Part shown: positions 27,004 to 35,661 of the stretch, piece by piece
Layout of the letters: each line of letters starts with the position of its first letter
How positions within the stretch are numbered: position 1 is the first letter of the stretch
The notes under the pieces: generated by a model
The model's database searches: none
The model's input: only the letters and a program-made list of their open reading frames with translations
What the model was told of the DNA's origin: nothing
Source: Lachnoclostridium phytofermentans ISDg
Lineage (GTDB): Bacteria; Bacillota; Clostridia; Lachnospirales; Lachnospiraceae
DNA: 64,000 nucleotides
Assembly (NCBI RefSeq): GCF_000018685.1
Contig: NC_010001.1
Span: 2,434,001-2,498,000, forward strand
Direction of reading: 5' to 3'
Translations under genes and position numbers: made by a program

Positions 27004-29056
27004 ACTAATCGCATGTTTTATGCTGTTTTTAATTTACATATTTATGTATCCTTTGAAAGTCGAAGCAGCTGATTCTACATCAAAAAAGGATGAAGTATTT
27101 TACTTAAAATCAACACAAGATATCAGAGGATGTATAATCGATTGGTCTAGTCTAAATAGCCCTACAGTAAGAAAAGTTGTAATCCCTAAGGAAGTAGAAT
27201 ATGTTTTACCCGATTCATGTTATGAGATTGATTACAGTTTTGTTCAAGGCTTTCAACCAATAACACCTAATTATCCTAATCTGGTAGAGGTTGAAGTAGA
27301 TCCCGAAAATCCGTATCTTACTACTGTTGATGGAATTTTATATAGTAAAGACTTAAAAGTATTATATTATTGTCCACCAGGGAAGGTAGGAGCAGTTGTT
27401 CTGCCCGATGAAGTAGAAAAGATAGATTTAATGGCATTTCAAGGATGTACTGAAATAACTTCTATTACTTTTCCATCTTCATTAAAGCAAATTTATGTTG
27501 GGGCATTTGGAAATAATTCAAAACTAAACAAGCTTATCGTGTCTTCGGATAATACAAATTTCATGATAAAGTCAAATGTATTATTTAGTAAAGACGGCGA
27601 GATTTTATACTTATATCCTCAAGGAGTGAAGGACACTTATTATTATGTACCATACGGTGTTAGAAGAATACATCCAGGTGCATTTATGGGAAATCAGACC
27701 CTCAATTCTGTCTATATTCCAGAAACTGTTGATACCATCGGAATAGAAGCATTTAAAGGTTGTAGTAATTTGATCAAGGTAAAATTATGCGAAGGATTAC
27801 AAACGATTGAAGCAGGTGCATTTTTAAATTGTTCTAAGTTAAAAGAACTTACTTTTCCAAAAGGATTGCTTTATGTTTACCAAGACGCTATCAAAGGATG
27901 TAATAACTTATTATCAATAGTACTTCCAGAAAGTATACAACAAGTACCAGAAAATTTAAATGAAGTAAAAAACCGTGTAATATATTGTTATAGCTTGTAT
28001 AATTTAAGCTGGTCTGATAGCGAGATAAATGCAAAAAACAATACCTTTGTATATCTGTATCAAGAAGCAACTAGATTAGTTAATTATTTGAAGAAACAAG
28101 GTGTTACTGTTAAATACTTAGTACCAAGTACGACTACTATATCCCCTACAAATAAAGCACCATCAAAAGCAATTAAAGGAACTGGGAAACCAGATACCTC
28201 TTGGTATAATGAAAACAAGACTACATTTACAATAAATAATCCAGATCAACTTGCTGGACTAGAAAAATTAGTACTTCAAGGGAAAAGTATGTTAAACAAG
28301 ACAATTATACTAGGAAATGATTTAGATTTATCTTGTTATCCAAATTGGGAACCTATAGGAGTATTTTCATCGAACAAGTATCGTATCTTTCGAGGAACCT
28401 TTGATGGGAAAAATCATACAATTTATAACTTACGAATCAATCGAATTTATTCCAATGGATTAGGGTTATTTGGAGCAGCTAGTGGAGAAATTAAAAATTT
28501 GATAATAAAAGATGCTGATATCATTGGAGACGCTAGTGTCGGAATCTTATGCGGAAATACGATGAATAAAAGTAAGATATCAAATTGTTTTACTAGTGGG
28601 AAAGTTCGGGGCAATGAAAATGTTGGTGGACTAATTGGGAGAAATAATGGGAATGTAGTACAGTGCAGTACCGATACAGAGGTAAAAGGAATTATAAATG
28701 CTGGTGGAATTGCAGGGTACAATTATTCCACCATATCAAATTGTATTAGTACAGGTGAAATCTTCTCCTATAATGCAACTGGAGGAATCAGTGGCAATAA
28801 CAGGGGTGAAATTGTGGAATGTACAAATAAAGCCATGGTTGATGGATATGGTATGGTTGGGGGTATTGTTGGAACAATGCCATATGAAGGAACTATAAAG
28901 GCTAGTATCCATAAAGGTTTTGTGAAAGGTAACCATGATTTTGATGGAATCATTGGTTATTATTCTGAATACTTTGGAAAAATAGAAGATTGTGAAACTT
29001 ATGGAGAAGTGGTTGGCAGATATTCTGAAATAAAAGATTCGAATATCATCAAGTAA
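26981..29056 (+). CDS. Secreted LRR (BspA-type) protein with GLUG repeats
   Basis: The 691-residue protein has a signal peptide (MKIKTYHKLIACFMLFLIYI, cleavage near VEAA). BspA-type leucine-rich repeats occupy about 100-330, followed by a linker near 385-400. From about 410 to 680 comes a region with GTFDGKNHTIYNL and repeated GGLIGRNNG, GGIAGYNYS, GGISGNNRG and GGIVGTMPY units, the GLUG motif of surface proteins, which folds as a beta-helix. No sortase motif is visible. Its AAGGAGG site lies inside the end of the radical SAM gene. A surface-binding role is likely; why it is coupled to a radical SAM enzyme is unclear. Confidence 0.88.
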   Translation: MKIKTYHKLIACFMLFLIYIFMYPLKVEAADSTSKKDEVFYLKSTQDIRGCIIDWSSLNSPTVRKVVIPKEVEYVLPDSCYEIDYSFVQGFQPITPNYPNLVEVEVDPENPYLTTVDGILYSKDLKVLYYCPPGKVGAVVLPDEVEKIDLMAFQGCTEITSITFPSSLKQIYVGAFGNNSKLNKLIVSSDNTNFMIKSNVLFSKDGEILYLYPQGVKDTYYYVPYGVRRIHPGAFMGNQTLNSVYIPETVDTIGIEAFKGCSNLIKVKLCEGLQTIEAGAFLNCSKLKELTFPKGLLYVYQDAIKGCNNLLSIVLPESIQQVPENLNEVKNRVIYCYSLYNLSWSDSEINAKNNTFVYLYQEATRLVNYLKKQGVTVKYLVPSTTTISPTNKAPSKAIKGTGKPDTSWYNENKTTFTINNPDQLAGLEKLVLQGKSMLNKTIILGNDLDLSCYPNWEPIGVFSSNKYRIFRGTFDGKNHTIYNLRINRIYSNGLGLFGAASGEIKNLIIKDADIIGDASVGILCGNTMNKSKISNCFTSGKVRGNENVGGLIGRNNGNVVQCSTDTEVKGIINAGGIAGYNYSTISNCISTGEIFSYNATGGISGNNRGEIVECTNKAMVDGYGMVGGIVGTMPYEGTIKASIHKGFVKGNHDFDGIIGYYSEYFGKIEDCETYGEVVGRYSEIKDSNIIK

Positions 29057-29127
29057 TTTTACTAATTTAATAATGCTGACTCTGCAACGTCTAAATAGAA
29101 ATTAGTAACAAATAAAAAAAGTTAATG

Positions 29128-29156
29128 TTGACAAATTATGACCATTATGATATATG
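29128..29156 (+). promoter_or_regulatory. Promoter of the opp operon
   Basis: TTGACA (29128-29133), a 17-base spacer and TATATG (29151-29156) form a good vegetative promoter. It implies that the message starts near 29163 and therefore that oppB begins at 29267. Confidence 0.65.
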
Positions 29157-29266
29157 TGAATACAAAGCAAAGGTGTGATACTTCAAGTAAACTTTTGCTT
29201 TCTATATTACCAAAAAACTTTAATGATTTAAAGCGGCAATTTAAAAAAGAGAAAAGGAGTATTCTA

Positions 29267-30184
29267 ATGTTAAAGTATATACTGAAGCGTGTTATTTTGG
29301 CAGTAGTGACGATATGGGGTGTAGCAACTATCACCTTTTTCTTAATGAATATGGTTCCAGGTGGCCCGTTTGTGGCTGAAAAGTCCATCAGTGTTCAGGC
29401 ACAAAATGCATTGAATGAAAAGTATGGACTCGATAAGCCACTGTTCGAACAATACATAACATACCTTAAAGATGCATCGCATTTTGACTTTGGGGGTAGT
29501 TTAAAGCAAAGAGGACGAACTGTTACTTCTATTATTGTATCGAAGTTTCCAGTTTCAGCAAAAGTGGGGGGATTATCCATACTTGTTTCATTATTAATAG
29601 GAATTCCGTTAGGATGTATTGCTGCTGTGCGAAGAGGCAAGTTTTTGGATCATTTTATTAGTATTTTTGCAACTTGTGGAATAGCGGTACCGAGCTTTGT
29701 AATCTGTACTGTTCTTATGTATTTGTTAGGGTCAAAGCTGGAATTATTACCGACTTTTGGTTTGACTTCATGGAAACATTATTTTATGCCAGTAATTTCT
29801 TTGTCTTTCTATCCGACTGCTTATATTATGCGTCTTATGCGTTCCTCGATGCTTGATGTTCTTGGTCAAGACTATATTAGGACTGCAAGAGCGAAGGGAT
29901 TACCAGTGTACGTCTGTTTGTTTAAGCATGCACTTCGAAATGCAGTATTGTCCGTTATTACATATCTAGGTCCCATGATGGCATTTACAATGACAGGAAG
30001 TTTTATTGTAGAAAAGATTTTTACACTACCGGGACTTGGAGGAGCATTTGTTAGTTCTATTCTAAACCGTGATTACACACTCATCATGGGAACAACGATA
30101 TTTCTTGCTTCTTTTTTGGTAATCATGAACATGCTAGTGGACATCATCTATCAATTTGTTGATCCGCGTATCAAATTAAGCTAA
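29267..30184 (+). CDS. oppB: Peptide ABC transporter permease OppB
   Basis: This 305-residue permease has about six spans and the binding-protein-dependent permease loop near DYIRTARAKGLPVYVCLFKH, where EAA-type residues contact the ATPase. LPGLGG and the ending NMLVDIIYQFVDPRIKLS are typical of the DppB/OppB family. The frame is open to an ATG at 29138, but that codon lies within the promoter. The ATG at 29267 has AAAGGAG, gives the usual family length and starts at the first span (MLKYILKRVILAVVTIWG). It is the first gene of an operon for an importer of peptides or a similar ligand. Confidence 0.93.
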   Translation: MLKYILKRVILAVVTIWGVATITFFLMNMVPGGPFVAEKSISVQAQNALNEKYGLDKPLFEQYITYLKDASHFDFGGSLKQRGRTVTSIIVSKFPVSAKVGGLSILVSLLIGIPLGCIAAVRRGKFLDHFISIFATCGIAVPSFVICTVLMYLLGSKLELLPTFGLTSWKHYFMPVISLSFYPTAYIMRLMRSSMLDVLGQDYIRTARAKGLPVYVCLFKHALRNAVLSVITYLGPMMAFTMTGSFIVEKIFTLPGLGGAFVSSILNRDYTLIMGTTIFLASFLVIMNMLVDIIYQFVDPRIKLS

Positions 30185-30199
30185 GGAAGGTGCAAGAGG

Positions 30200-31246
30200 A
30201 TGAAAGAGAATCGATTGAGTCTTCAATTAAAAATAGATCAGGATGCTTTTGAACCAGCTACTAAGGAAGAAAAACAAAGTCTTGTGATTATGAGGGAAAG
30301 CGTTGGGTTCTGGAGAGATGGTTTTCGGCGATTAGCTAAGAATAAAGTAGCTATGGCCAGCATTATTGTAATCGTGATTATAATGATTTTTTCTTTTATT
30401 GTACCAATGTTTTATCCATATACTTATGATGTTCAGATCAAAGGAGCTAACAATTTGTCACCGATGCAGTATTCCAGGGAAGAGTTGCTAGCCATTGATA
30501 AAGGAGAATCGGTATTTCCACATATTTTTGGTACTGATAAATTGGGAAGAGATTATGCTATTCGTGTCATGATGGGAAGTAGGATATCTCTATTAGTTGG
30601 TCTTATTGCCACCGGAATTATTTTGATTATTGGTTCGATTTATGGCGCCATTTCTGCATATTTTGGTGGGTGGGTAGATTTGGTCATGATGCGGGTTGTA
30701 GATGTTATTTATACAATACCCGATATACTTCTCATTGTTCTGCTATCATTTGCGCTAAAGTCTCCTTTAGAAAATTTAGCGACGGTTCCAGGATTTCAAT
30801 GGATTCGCACGCTGGGGATTAACTTTATTAGTATTTTCATCGTATTTGCGTTACTTTACTGGGTCGGAATGGCACGTATGGTAAGAAGCCAAATCTTAAC
30901 CTTAAAGGAAAGCGAATATGTATTGGCTGCAAAAGCATTGGGTGCTAAGAGTGGTAGGATTATCCGAAAACATTTATTAACTAATTGTCTTGGTACTATC
31001 ATAGTAACAACTACACTACAAATACCATCTTCAATCTTTACTGAAAGTTTTCTAAGTTTTTTAGGACTAGGGGTTGCGGTTCCACTTCCTTCCCTTGGAA
31101 GTTTGGCAAGTTCAGCAATCAACGGGATGAATACATACCCATATCTATTGTTTATCCCGGCAGTATTGATCAGTGTTATTATCCTTAGTTTTAACTTACT
31201 AGGGGATGGACTTCGTGATGCTTTCGATCCAAGATTAAAAAATTAA
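30200..31246 (+). CDS. oppC: Peptide ABC transporter permease OppC
   Basis: The 348-residue permease has the OppC-type N-terminal cytoplasmic stretch, a first span at about 50-72, the motif HIFGTDKLGRDYAIRVMMGS after an outer segment, and a permease domain with ESEYVLAAKALGAKSGRI. It ends GDGLRDAFDPRLKN, as is normal in this family. It begins 15 bases after oppB with AAGGAAGG upstream. With OppB it forms the membrane channel. Gene order and products match dipeptide/oligopeptide importers; nickel or glycan ligands cannot be excluded. Confidence 0.93.
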   Translation: MKENRLSLQLKIDQDAFEPATKEEKQSLVIMRESVGFWRDGFRRLAKNKVAMASIIVIVIIMIFSFIVPMFYPYTYDVQIKGANNLSPMQYSREELLAIDKGESVFPHIFGTDKLGRDYAIRVMMGSRISLLVGLIATGIILIIGSIYGAISAYFGGWVDLVMMRVVDVIYTIPDILLIVLLSFALKSPLENLATVPGFQWIRTLGINFISIFIVFALLYWVGMARMVRSQILTLKESEYVLAAKALGAKSGRIIRKHLLTNCLGTIIVTTTLQIPSSIFTESFLSFLGLGVAVPLPSLGSLASSAINGMNTYPYLLFIPAVLISVIILSFNLLGDGLRDAFDPRLKN

Positions 31247-31262
31247 GAGAGGAAATTAAGTG

Positions 31263-32264
31263 ATGTCAGAATATCTAGTAGAGATAAAGAATGAACAACT
31301 TTCCTTTTTTACTCAAGCGGGTGAGGTTAAAGCATTAAATGATGTATCATTTCATTTAAAAAAGGGAGAAGTTCTAGGAATTGTAGGAGAAAGTGGTTCG
31401 GGTAAATCAGTAACAGCATATAGTCTAATGGGCTTAACTGCATATCCAGGTAAACTGATTGGCGGAACAATAGAATTTAATGGGCATGAAATACATAATA
31501 TATCAGAAAAAGAAATGCAAAAGATTCGTGGAAATGAAATTTCCATTATATTTCAAGATCCAATGACAAGCTTGAATCCGGTTTATACAATTGGAAATCA
31601 AATCATTGAGGTTATTCGCAGGCATACGAATAAGAAAAAACAAGAAGCAAGAGAGTATGCCAAGGAATTATTGAATCTAGTTGGAATCAATGAACCTGAG
31701 AAAAGACTAAAACAATATCCACATGAGCTCTCTGGAGGAATGAGACAAAGAGTGATGATTGCCATCGCGCTTGCCTGTGAACCAAAGTTATTAATTGCGG
31801 ATGAGCCAACTACAGCTTTGGATGTTACAATTCAGGCACAGATTTTAGATCTGATGATGGAGTTAAAAGAAAAACTTGGTATGGCAATTATATTAATCAC
31901 TCATGATCTCGGTATTGTTGCTAGTATGTGTGAGAAGATTGCTGTTATGTATGCAGGGAAAATTGTTGAATATGGTACGGTAGAAGATATCTTTTATAAT
32001 ACAAAACATGAATATACAAAAGGATTATTAAGAAGTCTTCCTCGTATTGATATGAGTGAACATGCAAAATTAATTCCAATCGATGGAACTCCGATTGATT
32101 TATTGAATCTTCCTAATGGTTGTTCTTTTGCTTCACGTTGCGGGAATTGCATGAAAATCTGTTTACAGCAAGTACCACCAGTAACGACGGTAAGTGAAAC
32201 ACATTTTGCTACCTGCTTTATGAACCAAAAGAAAGAGATGGAAGGAGGCAGCAAGGATGAATGA
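31263..32264 (+). CDS. oppD: Peptide ABC transporter ATPase OppD
   Basis: The 333-residue ATPase shows Walker A GESGSGKSVTAYS, Q-loop IIFQDPMTSLNP, signature LSGGMRQRVMIAIAL, Walker B LLIADEPTTALDVT and switch ITHDLGI. The C-terminal Opp/Dpp extension has the Cys cluster CSFASRCGNCMKIC, proposed in this family to hold an iron-sulfur cluster. A GTG three bases earlier is an alternative start. It overlaps oppF by eight bases. It forms a heterodimer with OppF to power uptake. Confidence 0.94.
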   Translation: MSEYLVEIKNEQLSFFTQAGEVKALNDVSFHLKKGEVLGIVGESGSGKSVTAYSLMGLTAYPGKLIGGTIEFNGHEIHNISEKEMQKIRGNEISIIFQDPMTSLNPVYTIGNQIIEVIRRHTNKKKQEAREYAKELLNLVGINEPEKRLKQYPHELSGGMRQRVMIAIALACEPKLLIADEPTTALDVTIQAQILDLMMELKEKLGMAIILITHDLGIVASMCEKIAVMYAGKIVEYGTVEDIFYNTKHEYTKGLLRSLPRIDMSEHAKLIPIDGTPIDLLNLPNGCSFASRCGNCMKICLQQVPPVTTVSETHFATCFMNQKKEMEGGSKDE

Positions 32265-33246
32265 AAATCTTGTTGAGGTTGAAAATCTGAAACAATATTT
32301 CTATGCCGGAGGGATTGGAAAGAAAGCGAAATATGTGAAAGCCGTGGATGATGTTAGTTTTTATATCAGAAAGGGAGAAACCTTAGGACTAGTTGGTGAA
32401 TCTGGTTGTGGGAAAACGACCACAGGACGAAGTCTTTTACGGTTATACGAACCAACTGCCGGTCGTATTATCTATAATAATACGGTCATTTTCGATAAAG
32501 AGAAAAAGATAGCACTCGATATGATGCCATACCGAAAGAAAATGCAAGTTGTTTTTCAAGATCCATATGCAAGTCTTAATCCGAGAATGACGGTCGGAGA
32601 GATTATAGGAGAGCCAATTGGAATTCATCACTTAATTCAGAATAAGAAAGACCGTCAAGATAGAATTATAGAATTGTTAAATTATGTTGGACTTAATACT
32701 GAGCATGCCAATCGTTATCCTCATGAGTTCTCGGGTGGGCAGCGTCAAAGGATTGGTATTGCAAGAGCTTTGGCAGTCAATCCGGAATTCATCGTCTGTG
32801 ATGAACCGGTTTCTGCATTGGATGTTTCGATTCAAGCGCAGACTATTAATATGTTTGAGGATTTGCAGAATAAATTAGATCTTACTTATCTATTTATTGC
32901 TCATGACTTAGCGGTTGTTAATCATATATCCAATCGGATTGGTGTTATGTATCTAGGCAACTTAATTGAGCTGGGGGAGAGTAATGAAGTAATTAAACAT
33001 AGTTTGCATCCTTATACTAAGAGCTTAATCTCAGCCATACCAATTGCAGATCCTATCAAAGCGAAAGCAAGTCAACGAATCATCCTAAAGGGAGATGTTC
33101 CAAGTCCACTAAACCCACCATCTGGATGCCGTTTTTGTACCAGATGTCCCTATGCAACAGAAATCTGTACAGAGCAGAGACCGAAGATGGAGGAAGTAGA
33201 AAGTGAGCATTTTGTTGCATGTCACAATATTTCAGCATGTAATTAA
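32257..33246 (+). CDS. oppF: Peptide ABC transporter ATPase OppF
   Basis: The 329-residue ATPase has Walker A GESGCGKTTTGRSL, Q-loop VVFQDPYASLNPRM, signature FSGGQRQRIGIARAL, Walker B FIVCDEPVSALDVS and switch IAHDLAV. The C-terminal motif CRFCTRCPYATEIC is the family extension. The start codon lies within the end of oppD after AAGGAGG, so synthesis is coupled. About 270 bases separate it from the binding-protein gene; that gap shows only the small hairpin ACGAG/CTCGT near 33303. Confidence 0.94.
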   Translation: MNENLVEVENLKQYFYAGGIGKKAKYVKAVDDVSFYIRKGETLGLVGESGCGKTTTGRSLLRLYEPTAGRIIYNNTVIFDKEKKIALDMMPYRKKMQVVFQDPYASLNPRMTVGEIIGEPIGIHHLIQNKKDRQDRIIELLNYVGLNTEHANRYPHEFSGGQRQRIGIARALAVNPEFIVCDEPVSALDVSIQAQTINMFEDLQNKLDLTYLFIAHDLAVVNHISNRIGVMYLGNLIELGESNEVIKHSLHPYTKSLISAIPIADPIKAKASQRIILKGDVPSPLNPPSGCRFCTRCPYATEICTEQRPKMEEVESEHFVACHNISACN

Positions 33247-33517
33247 AGAAAGGAAAATAGAAATCATTTCTACACGAAGATTAGTAATAAAAAAGTTTGA
33301 ATACGAGGAATGCTCGTCAGAGAGAAGAGCTAACATAAAAATTCATCTCCAATCAAGAACAACGGATTAATAAGTGCGCGAAAGTCCATACGTTTCGATA
33401 TCTTCGTCAAGTGTTTATTGATAAAAAGATGGGGGGTAATAAAAAAGGAATTCCAAAGCTAAATAATACAAAAGTTTAGAGATTCCAAGAGATTATAAAA
33501 TATTAAGGAGGATGTTT

Positions 33518-35170
33518 ATGAAAAAAAGACTAATATTATCAATGTGTCTTGTAATCGCACTTACAGTATCAGCCTGTGGGTCAAAAGATGTCGGTAATAA
33601 CAATGAGCAGACGAAAGCACCGGTAAAAACCGAAACGTCTGGAAAAGATTTAAAGGTTCAATTAGGACCAAACCCAGAAACCCTAGATCCAGCATTAAAC
33701 AGTGCAGTTGATGGTGGAAATATGCTACTTCATGCTTTTGAATGTCTTCTTGTCGTAGATGAGGATGGAAAACTTGCGCCTGGTCAAGCAGAGGATTGGG
33801 ATATATCAGAGGATGGTTTGACATGGACATTCCAGTTGAGAGATGGATTAAAATGGTCAAATGGGGAAGTACTTACTGCAAATGATTTTGTATACAGTTG
33901 GAAACGTGTATGTGATCCAGAAATTGCTGCACCATATGCAGAAACTGTACTAGGTATGGTAAAAGGTTATGAGGAAGCTATCGGAGGCAATATTGATGCA
34001 TTAGCAGTTTCAGCTCCAGATGATAAGACATTTGTTGTAGAATTAAATAGTAATTGCTCCTTCTTTGGCAGTCTCGCAGCATTTGCAACTTTGAGTCCTG
34101 TAAATGAAGCAACTGTTACTGCAAATAAAGATGCTTGGGCAGTAAATGCTAGCACCTATATATCCAATGGACCATTTTATATGAAGGAATGGGTTCCAGG
34201 TTCCCATATAATATTTGCAAAAAATCCAAATTTCTGGAATGCGAGTGCAGTTAAGCTTGATACCTTAACATTCCTTCTAATGGAGGACTCCAATGCTTCT
34301 TACAATGCTTATAATACGGGAGAAGCGTTATTTATTAAGGATGTTCCAACCGAAGAAATACCAAGTTTAGGAGGAAATCAAGAATTTCATGTAGAACCAA
34401 TTATCGGAACCTACTATCTCTCCTTAAACAATAATTTGAATGCATTCAAAGATGCAAAAGTCCGTAAAGCATTAAGTCTCGCAATTGACCGTAACTATGT
34501 AGCAAATACTTTGATGCAGGGTACTTATACTGCAGCATCGAACTTTATGGGTCCTGGCTGGAGCGATACAGATGGTTCTTCCTTTATTACAAATGCTAAT
34601 GGCGGGGCACCTTACATTGATACGGCAAACGTTGATGCAAATTTAGTTGAAGCTAAGAAATTATTAGAAGATGCAGGATATAAAGATGGAATTGGATTCC
34701 CAGTTATCACTTATTCAACGAATGATTCTGGTTACCATAAAGTAGTAGCAGAATATTTACAACAGGCATGGGCAGAACTTGGTATCACTCTGGAAGTAAA
34801 CATTATGGAATGGGCAAGCTTCACCCCAGCAAGGCGCGCCGGTGAGTATGATGTTGCACGTAATGGCTGGGTTGGAGATTATAGTGATCCATCCAATATG
34901 CTTGATCTATTATATTCCAGCAACGGAAATAACGATGGTAAGTTCAATAATGCAGAGTATGATGCTGCTATGAATATCTCAAGAACTACATTGGACTTAA
35001 CAGAGCGTTCTCAGGCATTGCATAAAGCAGAGGACATCCTGATGTCAGAAGCAGCTTGTATTCCACTTGCATATTACAATGACTTTTGGCTACAAAGCAG
35101 TAAAATTACTGGGTCTTGGCATTCACCTTATGGATATTGGTTCTTTATGTATGCAGATGTAACAGAATAG
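33518..35170 (+). CDS. oppA: Peptide-binding lipoprotein (solute-binding family 5, OppA-like)
   Basis: The 550-residue lipoprotein has signal MKKRLILSMCLVIALTVSAC with lipobox SAC and a Ser/Thr/Lys linker. The SBP_bac_5 domain has GPNPETLDPALNS, FECLLVVDEDGKL, YVSWKR-like YSWKRVCDPE and VRKALSLAIDR. An upstream ATG at 33512 touches the AAGGAGG site, so the ATG at 33518 is preferred. It captures the ligand outside the membrane for OppBCDF. The gene comes last with a longer gap, so it may have an extra promoter, as binding proteins are needed in excess. The ligand is most likely a peptide. Confidence 0.93.
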   Translation: MKKRLILSMCLVIALTVSACGSKDVGNNNEQTKAPVKTETSGKDLKVQLGPNPETLDPALNSAVDGGNMLLHAFECLLVVDEDGKLAPGQAEDWDISEDGLTWTFQLRDGLKWSNGEVLTANDFVYSWKRVCDPEIAAPYAETVLGMVKGYEEAIGGNIDALAVSAPDDKTFVVELNSNCSFFGSLAAFATLSPVNEATVTANKDAWAVNASTYISNGPFYMKEWVPGSHIIFAKNPNFWNASAVKLDTLTFLLMEDSNASYNAYNTGEALFIKDVPTEEIPSLGGNQEFHVEPIIGTYYLSLNNNLNAFKDAKVRKALSLAIDRNYVANTLMQGTYTAASNFMGPGWSDTDGSSFITNANGGAPYIDTANVDANLVEAKKLLEDAGYKDGIGFPVITYSTNDSGYHKVVAEYLQQAWAELGITLEVNIMEWASFTPARRAGEYDVARNGWVGDYSDPSNMLDLLYSSNGNNDGKFNNAEYDAAMNISRTTLDLTERSQALHKAEDILMSEAACIPLAYYNDFWLQSSKITGSWHSPYGYWFFMYADVTE

Positions 35171-35192
35171 AATCTTTGATTTATATACAAAA

Positions 35193-35306
35193 AATAGGGA
35201 CTGACACAAAATGAGGTTAGACTACGTTATATTATAGTTATATTATGATATAAAAAATATGACAATATAACGTAGTAGTTACCCTCATTTTGAATCAGTC
35301 CCTATT
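35193..35306 (+). terminator. Long stem-loop after oppA, probable terminator
   Basis: Outer arms AATAGGGACTGA (35193-35204) and TCAGTCCCTATT (35295-35306) pair perfectly. AAAATGAGG/CCTCATTTT and ACTACGTTATATT/AATATAACGTAGT continue the stem inward with small internal loops, giving about 40 pairs. It ends in ATTTAT with only a weak T tract. It lies 23 bases after oppA and likely stops or stabilises that transcript. Confidence 0.65.
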
Positions 35307-35441
35307 ATTTATGTGTTTAGATAGAATAGACAATGCTAAAAAGAATATGGATTAGATATGGTTGTAGTATTTTTAAAATAATCACTAGGTACTGATTGAT
35401 TGTGAGATACGAGATATTGACTTTGGTGGGAGTATGTCTAT

Positions 35442-35518
35442 TGGGGACAGATAGTATCAAAATATAATAGAAACCATGTAATGCTAAGGGAAAAATGAAA
35501 ATAAAAACTTTTCATTAA
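35442..35518 (+). pseudogene. Decayed copy of the radical SAM / LRR gene junction
   Basis: The segment matches 26927-27003 closely: CAGATAGTATCAAAATATAA and neighbouring bases are identical, and one frame encodes YWGQIVSKYNRNHVMLREK against HWGQIVSKYNRNQVMVRRK in the intact radical SAM protein. The following ATG at 35495 encodes MKIKTFH and then a stop, where the intact LRR gene has MKIKTYH. The remainder of both genes is absent. It is therefore the footprint of a duplication or deletion involving those two genes. Confidence 0.8.
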
Positions 35519-35661
35519 TTAGTTGTTATTACTATTTAAAATAAATTAGTAAATCATAGAACTATGTGTTATACTAGATGCTGACTAAAAAAAGAAAATA
35601 TAATAAAAATAAATCTGCCTGCAGATGAAAAAATAATGTTATATTTAGAAGTGGAAGTAGA

